A stretch of DNA of 64,000 nucleotides, taken from contig NZ_CP074406.1 of the NCBI RefSeq assembly GCF_018388425.1, forward strand, positions 1,426,001 to 1,490,000, given 5' to 3'. Made by a program: the position numbers and the translations under genes. The notes beneath the pieces are model-generated. The model was not told where the DNA came from and did not search any database. It saw only the letters and a program-made list of their open reading frames with translations. Origin of the DNA: Nocardioides faecalis (lineage in GTDB: Bacteria; Actinomycetota; Actinomycetes; Propionibacteriales; Nocardioidaceae). The first letter of the stretch is position 1, and the number at the start of each line of letters is the position of its first letter. Positions 40,717 through 48,743 of this stretch are shown piece after piece.

Positions 40717-42207
40717 ATGAGCGAGATCGCCAGCGAGCTGGCGCGGGTGAAGGGTGCCTTCGCACAGCCGACCCTGACGCTGCTGCACCAGCGGCAGGCG
40801 CCGGTGGTGATCACGATCTTCCGCGCCGCGTTCGGCCGCAACAACAAGCCGATCCCCACCGCCCGGTTGCACTCGCAGGTCGAGGAGCACCTGGCCGGGA
40901 TGCGCGCCGTGAGCGAGGAGGACGTGCCCACCGGCAGCGGCCGCGACCTGTGCCACCGGTGGATGCGCGGGCAGTGGCTGGTGCGCTCCCTCGACGAGCT
41001 CGGCAACGAGGTCTACTCGCTGACCTCCCACGCCCAGCAGGCGCTCGAGCTGGTCAAGAACCTCGCCCGCGACCGGGCCACCCTCAGCGAGCACCGGATC
41101 GCCACCATCTTGGGCACGGTGCGCAGGTTCAACGCCGAGGCCAACCCCGACCGCGGTGCCCGCGTCGCCCTGCTCGACGAGGAGATCTCCCGGCTCACCG
41201 CCGAGCGCGACCGTCTCGTCGAGGGCGCCGAGCTGCCGAGCGCCAGCGAGGACTACATGCTCGAGGGGTTCACCGAGCTGCTGTCCCTGGTCTCCGCGCT
41301 GCCCAGCGACTTCGCCCGCGTCGAGGAGCGCTTCGCCACGATCCGCGGCGAGATCCTGGCCGCGTTCCGGGCCGAGGACCGGCCCGCCGGTGAGGTGATC
41401 GACGACTACCTCGCCCGCGCCGACGCGCTGATGACCGCCACTCCGGAGGGGCGCGCCTTCGAGGGCGCCTTCGCGCTGCTGCGCGACGAGGAGCTCGTCG
41501 GCCGGCTGCGTGAGGACCTCGGCGCGCTCCTGGACCACCCGCTGTCGGCGGCCATCCTCGCCGACGCCGACCGCGCCGAGCTGCGCGGCACGGTGCGCCT
41601 CGTGCGCGACGGGCTGGACCGGGTGCTCGCCCAGCGCTCGCGGGTGACCGCGACGCTGAAGGAGTACATCGTCTCCCATGACGCCGCCCGCGACCGGGAG
41701 CTCGAGCGCACCCTGCGGCAGGTCGAGTCCGAGCTGATGACCTGGATGGCCACGACCGGCCCCCGCGCCACCCACGACGTGCCGCTGCTGCCGCTGCGGG
41801 CGTCCGTGGACCACCTGCGCGAGCGGTTCTACGACCCCGCCGACGACGTGCTGCCCGACCCGATCGGCGTCGCGGACCCCGACGAGGCGCCCCGGCTCAG
41901 CCTGGGCGAGCTGAAGGCGCAGGGCGGGCCGCAGCTCGGCCCGCTGCGCCAGCGCCTCGAGGACGCCCTGCGCGACATCGTGCCCGCGGACACCCTCGGC
42001 GAGCTGTTCGACGGCCTCGAGCCGGCGCTGCGTCGACCGGTCGAGATCTTCGGCCTGTTGCACCTGGCCGCCGACCGCGACTGGACCACCGAGGACGTGC
42101 TGGAGACCTTCGCGGCCCTGCGCCCCGACGGCAGCACCCGGACCTTCGCCGTACCGCGCACCCCGCTTCCCGACCCTGACCTCGAGCACCAGGAGAGCCC
42201 CGCATGA
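40717..42207 (+). CDS. jetA: DUF3375 protein, JetA / MksF-like kleisin subunit
   Basis: 496 residues; ATG 40717 with GGGGGAG just before it. The protein is a DUF3375 member: a helical N-terminus (L-A-R-V-K-G-A-F-A-Q-P-T-L-T-L-L-H near 7-25), the conserved A-A-F-G-R-N-N-K-P-I-P near 39, W-M-R-G-Q-W-L near 84, then long coiled-coil regions (about 120-190 and 290-370) and a C-terminal D-L-E-H-Q-E-S. In Wadjet type I (JetABCD), also called MksBEFG or Ept, the DUF3375 subunit is the kleisin that bridges the SMC heads. The three following genes overlap or nearly touch, forming one operon. Confidence 0.9.
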   Translation: MSEIASELARVKGAFAQPTLTLLHQRQAPVVITIFRAAFGRNNKPIPTARLHSQVEEHLAGMRAVSEEDVPTGSGRDLCHRWMRGQWLVRSLDELGNEVYSLTSHAQQALELVKNLARDRATLSEHRIATILGTVRRFNAEANPDRGARVALLDEEISRLTAERDRLVEGAELPSASEDYMLEGFTELLSLVSALPSDFARVEERFATIRGEILAAFRAEDRPAGEVIDDYLARADALMTATPEGRAFEGAFALLRDEELVGRLREDLGALLDHPLSAAILADADRAELRGTVRLVRDGLDRVLAQRSRVTATLKEYIVSHDAARDRELERTLRQVESELMTWMATTGPRATHDVPLLPLRASVDHLRERFYDPADDVLPDPIGVADPDEAPRLSLGELKAQGGPQLGPLRQRLEDALRDIVPADTLGELFDGLEPALRRPVEIFGLLHLAADRDWTTEDVLETFAALRPDGSTRTFAVPRTPLPDPDLEHQESPA

Positions 42208-42974
42208 GCGTCGACGTCGACGGCCCGACCAGCGAGCTGCCGGACACGGAGAGGCCCGACCCCACGGACGCCGAGCAGGCGGTGCAGGACCTCGAGGACC
42301 TCGACCACCTCGACGAGCGTTCGGTCTCGCTGTTCGAGGGCGACGAGGGTGGGCTCGAGTACGCCCAGCGCCACGCCCTGGTGGCCCTGCTCAAGCAGCG
42401 GTTCATCAGCGCCCGCACCCATCCGCGCGACTGGCGGGTGCTGGTGGAGAACGAGCGCGTGCTGCGCTCGCGGCTCAACGACCTCTTCCTCGAGCTCGCC
42501 ATCGACCGCGGCCGCGAGGTCGCCTGGAAGCGGCAGGCCTCCTCCGAGACCGGGGGCCGGTTCCCGACCCTGCTGCACGACACCGCCTGGTCGCGCGAGG
42601 AGACGCTGGTGCTGGTGCACCTGCGCGACCGTCTCCGTGCCGGCCTGGCCGGCGGCGACGCGCGGGTCTTCATCGACCGCGAGGACCTGGTGAAGTACGT
42701 CGCCAGCTTCCGACCCCTGCACGCCACCGACGAGTCCGGTGACGAGAAGCGCGCCCGCAACGCGGTGCTGTCCATCGTGAAGTCCGGCCTGCTCATCGGC
42801 TCGCCGACCGACGAGCGCTTCGAGATCAGCGAGGCCGTCGAGCCGCTGCTGCCGCTCGAGCTGCTGCGCGAGCTGCTGGAGGCGCTGCAGCGGGCCAACG
42901 GCAACGAGGCGCCGCCGGCGGCGCCCGACGACGAGCTGTTCCACGACGAGGACCAGGCGGAGGACGCGCAGTGA
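42204..42974 (+). CDS. jetB: DUF4194 protein, JetB / MksE-like subunit
   Basis: 256 residues, ATG overlapping the jetA stop by 4 nt (ATGA). This is a DUF4194/MksE-type protein of two winged-helix domains that binds the kleisin in Wadjet/MksBEF condensins. Visible features: an acidic N-terminal 50 residues, A-L-V-A-L-L-K-Q-R-F-I near 59, R-V-L-V-E-N-E-R-V-L-R-S-R-L-N-D-L-F near 78, the basic W-K-R-Q-A near 109, L-L-H-D-T-A-W-S-R-E-E near 125 and E-P-L-L-P-L near 213. The C-terminus is acidic and likely disordered. Length is in the usual range for the family. Confidence 0.9.
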   Translation: MSVDVDGPTSELPDTERPDPTDAEQAVQDLEDLDHLDERSVSLFEGDEGGLEYAQRHALVALLKQRFISARTHPRDWRVLVENERVLRSRLNDLFLELAIDRGREVAWKRQASSETGGRFPTLLHDTAWSREETLVLVHLRDRLRAGLAGGDARVFIDREDLVKYVASFRPLHATDESGDEKRARNAVLSIVKSGLLIGSPTDERFEISEAVEPLLPLELLRELLEALQRANGNEAPPAAPDDELFHDEDQAEDAQ

Positions 42975-45900
42975 GCATCGACGGCATGGATCTCGACAAG
43001 CTCGACCGCCCCGAGGAGGTCGACGCCCAGGACGGGCTCGACCCGCAGGGAAGCGACGCGGCCGAGGAGGAGGCGAGCGACGGTCTGTTCGACCGTGAGC
43101 TCGTCGACACCCCCACCGACGACACCATGCAGTGGCGCGCCTCGCTGCTGCAGCTGGTGAACTGGGGTGGCTTCGGCGGCCTGACCACGGTGCCGCTGCG
43201 CGGCGGCGCGACCATGATCTCCGGCGCCTCGGGCGTGGGGAAGTCGACCATCCTCGACGCCTACACGGCGCTGATGATGCCCTCGGACACGAAGTTCAAC
43301 GGCGCCTCCAACGACGCGGTCGCCGGCCGTGCCCGCAGCGCCGGGCAGCGCAACCTGCTGTCCTACCTGCGCGGCGCCGTCGACGTCGTCGACGACCCGG
43401 CCACCGGCCGGCCGGTGGAGAAGCTGCTGCGCGGCAAGGGCGCCGACACCTGGGGCGCGGTCGCGATGACCTTCGTCAACGACCAGGGCGGTCGGTTCAC
43501 GGTGCTGCGCACGTACTACGTGCCGCGTCGTGCCGTCCGCTCCACCGACGTGCAGATGCAGCTGGTCACCCACGACGGCGCGCTGTCGTTGGAGACCCTC
43601 GAGGTCGCCGTACCGGACCGCTTCCACGCCCACACGCTCAAGAAGCTCTATCCCGGCATCCGCGTGCACCGCACCTACGCCGAGTTCTCGGCCGTCCTGC
43701 ACGCCCGGCTCGGGATCGGCGCCAACGGCGACGGCGCCAAGGCGCTGCGTCTGCTGGCCCGGATCCAGGCCGGCAACCAGGTGCGCAGCGTGGATGAGCT
43801 GTACAAGGAGATGGTGCTGGAGCGCCCGGCGACGTACGCCGCCGCGGACCGGGCCATCGAGCACTTCGACGACCTCGACGCCTCCTACGCCGCGATGCGC
43901 ACCGAGGAGCAGAAGCTCGAGCTGCTCGAGCCGATCACCGAGCTGCATGAGCGCAAGGTGGAGGCCACCCGCCGGCTCGGCGAGCTGGACTCCTACGGCG
44001 TCACGCTGTCGGGGGACACGCCGCTGCGGCTGTGGCTGCTGCGCACCCACCTGCGCCTGCTGGAGGAGGCGACCGCCACCAACCGCGACGCACGCAACGC
44101 CACCGCCGAGGGTCTGATCAGCGCCCGCGCCAGCGAGGCCGCCCTCGCTCGCGACCTGGAGGCCGCCAAGGACGCCCACCGTGCCGCCGGGGGAGCCGAC
44201 CTGCAGGCACTCGCCGGTCAGGTCGAGCACGAGCGGGTGGTGCGCGAGGAGCGCGGCAACCGGCTCGCCGAGCTCGAGGAGCGGATCTACCCGTTGGTGG
44301 GGCTCACCGACGCCGACGCCCCGGACCTGGAGTCCGCCCTCGACAGCGTCGCGGCGTTCGGCGAGCTGCAGGTGCTGGCCCGCAAGCGGCTCGCCGAGGG
44401 CGAGGCCGAGCAGGCCCGGCTGCGCGGCGAGCGTGACGTGGTCCGCGACGGCCTGGTGCCGCTGAAGAACGAGCAGTCGATGCTGCGCCGTGAGCGGGCG
44501 TCGCTGGAGAGCCGCGCCGGCCGGGTGCCCGCCTACCTGAACGACCTGCGTGCCGCCGTGGCGCAGGCCAGCGGCCTGGCGCCCGAGGAGCTGCCGTTCG
44601 TCGCCGAGCTGATCGACGTCGCGCCCGAGGAGGCGCGTTGGCGCACCGCCATCGAGACCGTGCTCGGTGGCACCGCCCGGCTGATGCTGGTGCCGCTGGA
44701 CAAGCTCTCGTCGTTCTCCGCGGCCATCGACGGGCTGCGGCTGCCCGGGCGCCTCACCTTCCAGGGCGTCGAGCTCGACCTGCCCGAGAGCGGTCCGGGC
44801 GACCCCGAGCGGATCGCCGGCAAGCTGCTGTTCAAGGACTCGCCGTTCTCCGGCTGGGTGCAGCAGCACGTCGAGGACCCCTCGCGCAACGCGCTCTGTG
44901 TGGAGGACGCCGCCGGGCTGGACGGCCCCGGCTTCCGGGTCACGATCGCCGGCCAGACCCGCAACGGGCGTCGCGGTGCGCACGGACGCAACGACACCCG
45001 CAGCATCATCGGCTTCTCCAACGAGGACGCGATCGCCGAGATCGACGCCCAGCTCGCCGGCCTCGAGCAGCAGCTCACCGAGCTCGACGCCCGGCTGGCC
45101 GAGCTGGACCGACGCTCGCGGGTGCTCGAGCAGCAGCGCAAGGCGTACGACGCCATCGCGATGGTCCGCTTCGACGACGTCGACGTCACCGGAGCCGACC
45201 GCCGGATCGCCGAGCTGGAGCAGCGGCGGGCCGACATCCTCACCGCCGACAACCAGCTGCAGGTGCTGCAGGAGCAGATCGACGACCTCACCGAGCGGCT
45301 CGACGCCGCCCGCAAGGAGCGCTTCTCCCTCGAGCAGCGCCAGCGCAGCGTGCACTCCGAGCACAGCGAGCTGGTCGAGTCCGAGGACCTGGTCAAGGAC
45401 CGGCTGGAGGCGATGGAGGCCGCCGGCACCGTCGAGCTGACCGAGGAGCAGGAGGCCGCGCTGGCCGCGGACTTCGCCGCCGCGGCAGCCCCGGCGGACC
45501 CCGAGGACCTGGACCGGTTCGCCGACAACGCGCACCGCCTCGGCGAGCGGCTGCGCAGCGCCGTGGCGGAGGCGGAGGGGGAGATCAAGCGCTGTGACGA
45601 CGACCTGTCCCTGATCTTCAAGCACTACAAGTTCCAGTGGGACTCGCCGAACCTCGGCGCCAGCGCCGACTCCTACCCCGACTACGCCCGCATCCTCGAG
45701 GAGATCCGCGGCAAGGGCCTGGCCGAGCGGCGCGGGGAGTGGCGTCGGCGCCTGACCGAGTGGAGCGGACAGGACCTGGTGCCGCTGGTGGGCGCGATGG
45801 CCGCCTCCATCGAGGAGATCGAGGACCGGCTCGAGCCGATCAACGCGATCCTGCGCCGCCTCGAGTTCGGCGCCACCGGCGACCGGCTGCGGATCCGGCT

Positions 45901-46498
45901 GCGCCGGCTGCAGCCCGCGCACGTGCAGGTCTTCCTCAAGGACCTGCGTGCGTTGTCGTCCGGCTCCACCGCGGAGCTGGCCGAGGCCGACCTGGAGAAG
46001 CGGTTCATCGAGCTGAGCCGGTTCATGAACCAGCTGCGCCGCCCCGCTCAGGCGGGCGACGGCACCACCACCGACCGCGACCGGCTCCTCGACGTGCGCC
46101 GGCACGTGGAGATCAGCGCCGAGCGCTACGACTTCGGCACCGGCGAGCTGCGGGCGACGTACCGCACGCTGGGGGAGAAGAGCGGTGGGGAGAGCCAGGA
46201 GCTGGTGGCGTTCATCGTGGGCTCCGCACTGCGCTTCCGGCTCGGCGACGAGATGCGCTCGCGGCCCCGGTTCGCGCCGGTCTTCCTCGACGAGGGGTTC
46301 GTCAAGGCCGACTCCGAGTTCGCCGGCCGGGCCGTGCAGGCGTGGAAGGGTCTGGGCTTCCAGCTGATCATCGGCGTCCCGCTGGACAAGGTGACCGGTC
46401 TGGAGCCGCACATGGACGACCTGCTGGCGATCACGAAGAACAGCCGGACCCACCAGTCCTGGATCACCCCGATCACCGACGTCACCCTCGAGGCCTGA
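42971..46498 (+). CDS. jetC: SMC-like ATPase, JetC / MksB
   Basis: 1175 residues, GTG overlapping the jetB stop (GTGA). The Walker A G-A-S-G-V-G-K-S is at 85-92 after a 60-residue acidic leader. Long coiled coils (about 330-560 and 680-850) flank a hinge-like segment near 560-680. The C-terminal head carries the ABC signature G-E-K-S-G-G-E-S near 1068 and the Walker B V-F-L-D-E-G-F near 1104, followed by I-I-G-V-P-L-D-K. All ATPase motifs are intact. Such MukB/SMC-type proteins extrude DNA loops; in Wadjet they detect small circular DNA, which JetD then cuts. No JetD gene follows. Confidence 0.93.
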   Translation: MSIDGMDLDKLDRPEEVDAQDGLDPQGSDAAEEEASDGLFDRELVDTPTDDTMQWRASLLQLVNWGGFGGLTTVPLRGGATMISGASGVGKSTILDAYTALMMPSDTKFNGASNDAVAGRARSAGQRNLLSYLRGAVDVVDDPATGRPVEKLLRGKGADTWGAVAMTFVNDQGGRFTVLRTYYVPRRAVRSTDVQMQLVTHDGALSLETLEVAVPDRFHAHTLKKLYPGIRVHRTYAEFSAVLHARLGIGANGDGAKALRLLARIQAGNQVRSVDELYKEMVLERPATYAAADRAIEHFDDLDASYAAMRTEEQKLELLEPITELHERKVEATRRLGELDSYGVTLSGDTPLRLWLLRTHLRLLEEATATNRDARNATAEGLISARASEAALARDLEAAKDAHRAAGGADLQALAGQVEHERVVREERGNRLAELEERIYPLVGLTDADAPDLESALDSVAAFGELQVLARKRLAEGEAEQARLRGERDVVRDGLVPLKNEQSMLRRERASLESRAGRVPAYLNDLRAAVAQASGLAPEELPFVAELIDVAPEEARWRTAIETVLGGTARLMLVPLDKLSSFSAAIDGLRLPGRLTFQGVELDLPESGPGDPERIAGKLLFKDSPFSGWVQQHVEDPSRNALCVEDAAGLDGPGFRVTIAGQTRNGRRGAHGRNDTRSIIGFSNEDAIAEIDAQLAGLEQQLTELDARLAELDRRSRVLEQQRKAYDAIAMVRFDDVDVTGADRRIAELEQRRADILTADNQLQVLQEQIDDLTERLDAARKERFSLEQRQRSVHSEHSELVESEDLVKDRLEAMEAAGTVELTEEQEAALAADFAAAAAPADPEDLDRFADNAHRLGERLRSAVAEAEGEIKRCDDDLSLIFKHYKFQWDSPNLGASADSYPDYARILEEIRGKGLAERRGEWRRRLTEWSGQDLVPLVGAMAASIEEIEDRLEPINAILRRLEFGATGDRLRIRLRRLQPAHVQVFLKDLRALSSGSTAELAEADLEKRFIELSRFMNQLRRPAQAGDGTTTDRDRLLDVRRHVEISAERYDFGTGELRATYRTLGEKSGGESQELVAFIVGSALRFRLGDEMRSRPRFAPVFLDEGFVKADSEFAGRAVQAWKGLGFQLIIGVPLDKVTGLEPHMDDLLAITKNSRTHQSWITPITDVTLEA

Positions 46499-46514
46499 GG
46501 ACAAGGACAAGACG

Positions 46515-47042
46515 ATGCGGTTGCTGCGCCGCGCCCGGCTCCACCTGCAGGCCGACCTGCCCGGTGACGTGGCAGGCCTGCGGGCGGCGCTGGCCGCGGC
46601 GCCGCCGGTCCTGCAGGCCGAGCTGGTGCCGGGCGAGGTCCCGGGGCGGGAGCGGCTGAAGGTGTCCTCCGGCTACGCGACGCCGTACGGCGGTGCCCGC
46701 GCCGTCGGCGACCTGGACGTGACGCCGCGACCCCGGGGCGGGCTGCGGATCGAGGGCGAGCTGCGCTCCGGTCGGCTCAACCACGTGGTGCTCGTGGCAC
46801 CGTTGGCCATGGTGGCCGCGCTCCTGCTCGGCTTCGGGCTGCTCTGCCTCCTCGTCGAGCCGGACGCTCTCGGTCTCGTGCTCCTCGGCGCGTTCTTCGG
46901 TGCGGGCGGGTGGCTGGTCCGCAGGACCGAGGAGAGCTGGTTGCGCACGGTCGCCGGCGAGCTGACCGACCCGGACGGCTCGCTCGGCGCGCAGCTGCGC
47001 CGGGTGGCCGGCGGCGAGAGCGCCGCAGCGGACACCGCCTAG
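46515..47042 (+). CDS. small two-TM membrane protein at the jetD position
   Basis: 175 residues, ATG 16 nt after jetC, so probably in the same transcript. Residues 1-90 are soluble and basic (R-L-L-R-R-A-R-L-H near the start, G-Y-A-T-P-Y-G-G near 53). Two TM helices lie at about 91-113 and 119-135, and a cytoplasmic tail of 40 residues follows. It has none of the DUF3322/DUF2220 (topoisomerase VI-like) features of JetD and is less than half its usual size. I do not recognise a family. It may be an unrelated neighbour or a partner that ties the condensin to the membrane. Confidence 0.75.
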   Translation: MRLLRRARLHLQADLPGDVAGLRAALAAAPPVLQAELVPGEVPGRERLKVSSGYATPYGGARAVGDLDVTPRPRGGLRIEGELRSGRLNHVVLVAPLAMVAALLLGFGLLCLLVEPDALGLVLLGAFFGAGGWLVRRTEESWLRTVAGELTDPDGSLGAQLRRVAGGESAAADTA

Positions 47043-47077
47043 GCCCAGCGCCCGGCCCGCACCAGTCCCTCAGTCCC

Positions 47078-47578
47078 TCAGTGCTCCAGCGCCGCGGCGA
47101 TCAGGTCGTGCACGTCCGCGCCGAACGCCACCAGCCGCACGTCGCTCACCTCGCTCGGGGTGGCTCGCAACGTCTCCACCGCGGCGGCCACGGCGTCGTC
47201 GGTGGGCCAGCCGAAGATGCCCGCGCTGATCAGCGGGAAGGCGATGCTGCGCGCCCCGAGCTCGCCGGCCACCTCCAGGCACCGCCGGTAGCAGGAGGTG
47301 AGCAGCGAACGGTCCCGCTGGCCGGCGCGGTAGTTCGGGCCCACGGTGTGGATCACCCACCGCGCCGGCAGCCGGCCGGCGGTGGTCCAGCCGGCATCGC
47401 CGGTGGCCAGGCCATCGGGGAAGCGGGCGATGCAGTCGGCCAGCACCGCCGGCCCGCCCGCGGCGTGGATGGCGCCGTCGACGCCGCCGCCACCCCGCAT
47501 CCGGGTGTCGGCGGCGTTGACGATCGCGTCCACGACCTGGGTGGTGATGTCACCTCGTACGAGGGTCGGCTCCGGCAT
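47078..47578 (-). CDS. macro-domain ADP-ribose-acting protein
   Basis: 166 residues, a complete stand-alone macro domain of the YmdB/MacroD class, which removes acetyl from O-acetyl-ADP-ribose or ADP-ribose from proteins. Ligand-binding motifs: G-D-I-T near residue 9, I-V-N-A-A-D near 19 (catalytic Asn/Asp loop), G-G-G-G-V-D-G-A-I-H near 29-38, V-I-H-T-V-G-P near 75, and S-A-G-I-F-G-W-P near 117 around the phosphates. ATG 47578 is preceded 6 nt upstream by CACAAT on the minus strand. Together with the ADP-ribosylglycohydrolase 8 kb away, the locus has two ADP-ribose-removing activities flanking a condensin operon. Confidence 0.92.
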   Translation of the reverse strand: MPEPTLVRGDITTQVVDAIVNAADTRMRGGGGVDGAIHAAGGPAVLADCIARFPDGLATGDAGWTTAGRLPARWVIHTVGPNYRAGQRDRSLLTSCYRRCLEVAGELGARSIAFPLISAGIFGWPTDDAVAAAVETLRATPSEVSDVRLVAFGADVHDLIAAALEH

Positions 47579-47665
47579 GTCTCGATTGTGGCGCGTCCCC
47601 CACCCATCTGCCCGGCCGCGCGCGCCGCCGTGGGACGCCGGCGGTCGGCGTGGCAGGGTCGCCGC

Positions 47666-48724
47666 ATGGGACTGAACTGTGCGGTGGCCGTGCTGACCGG
47701 AGTCGACGTGGCGGACCTGGCCCGGCTGGGCGTGCACCCCACGGGTCGTGTCGTCACCGGCGACGTGGCGCTGGGTGAGGAGCAGCCGTGTGCGGTGCTC
47801 CGCGACGGCCGGCTGGTGCTGGTCTGCGCCGACCCGCGACTGCTGGACGTCGCGGACGAGGCGGCCGCGACGACCGGTGCTCCGCTGGCGGGGGTGGCGC
47901 TGGGCAGCACCGCCGACGTGTACGTGCTGCGCTTCCGTGACGGCGCCCGGGCACGGGAACGGGTGCTGTACGGCGCGGAGACGGTCTCCGAGGGCGGCGA
48001 GGCCTGGGTCGAGGAGGAGGCGCTCGGGAGCGAGGCGTTCGCCGAGGACGGCGTGCTGGCGGTGTTGGAGCGCGCGACCGGCCTCCGGCTGGACGACGAC
48101 TGGATGCACCTGGAGCTGCAGGAGCTGGCGTGGACGCTGCCGGGTGACGAGGACGCCCCCGCGACGGACCCCGTCGAGCCGGCGCACGCAAGCGGCATCG
48201 ACGCGCTGATGGGCGCGCCGAGCGCGGTGACGCATCCCGGCGGCCACCTCGTCGACCACGACGACCTGGACGACCGCGACGATCAGGACGACCACGGTGC
48301 CCCGGCCGGCGCGCGGCAGGCCGACGATCCCGCAGCGCGGTACGTCGACCTGGCGCCGGTCGCGGCGTCGTCCCGGGTCACCGCCGCCGCGGTGGGGGTG
48401 GGACTGGCGATCGAGGCGCTGCTGGCGCTGCTCGCGCTCACCACGGACCTCACGTTCGGCACCCTGCTGCCGCACGTGCTGTTCGTCGCGGTCGCCTGCT
48501 TCGTCCTGGCCGCAGGCCGGCTCAACCTGATCGCGCTGGTCGTGCTCACGTTGGAGGCGGTCGTCGTGCTGGTCACGGTGCTCGGGGCGGCGAACCGCGA
48601 CGAGGCGCCGGTGGCGCTGCTGCTCGGCGTCGGTGCCTACCTGGTCGCCCTGATCGGGGTGCTGGGCTGGCACGCCCGCCGGGTGTTCCACGCACAGCAC
48701 GCCATGCACCTCGCCGCGCAGTAG
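47666..48724 (+). CDS. hypothetical protein with four C-terminal TM helices
   Basis: 352 residues; ATG 47666 has CAGGGT 6 nt upstream, a possible leaderless arrangement. The N-terminal 170 residues are soluble alpha/beta with no recognised motif (L-G-V-H-P-T-G-R-V-V-T-G-D-V-A near 21). A hydrophilic His/Asp-rich linker of about 45 residues follows (many D-D, D-H pairs near 190-220), which could bind divalent metal. The C-terminal third has four TM helices (about 240-345) ending in H-A-R-R-V-F-H-A-Q-H-A-M-H. Divergent from the macro-domain gene. The function is unknown; a metal-related membrane sensor is only one possibility. Confidence 0.7.
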   Translation: MGLNCAVAVLTGVDVADLARLGVHPTGRVVTGDVALGEEQPCAVLRDGRLVLVCADPRLLDVADEAAATTGAPLAGVALGSTADVYVLRFRDGARARERVLYGAETVSEGGEAWVEEEALGSEAFAEDGVLAVLERATGLRLDDDWMHLELQELAWTLPGDEDAPATDPVEPAHASGIDALMGAPSAVTHPGGHLVDHDDLDDRDDQDDHGAPAGARQADDPAARYVDLAPVAASSRVTAAAVGVGLAIEALLALLALTTDLTFGTLLPHVLFVAVACFVLAAGRLNLIALVVLTLEAVVVLVTVLGAANRDEAPVALLLGVGAYLVALIGVLGWHARRVFHAQHAMHLAAQ

Positions 48725-48743
48725 CGCCGGCGCGGGACAGCCC

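Noticed and set aside
41897..46510. Minus-strand open frame of about 1500 codons opposite the JetABC operon
   Set aside because: Antisense shadow of jetABC; low-complexity Leu/Gly/Gln/Val translation and no motif or ribosome binding site.
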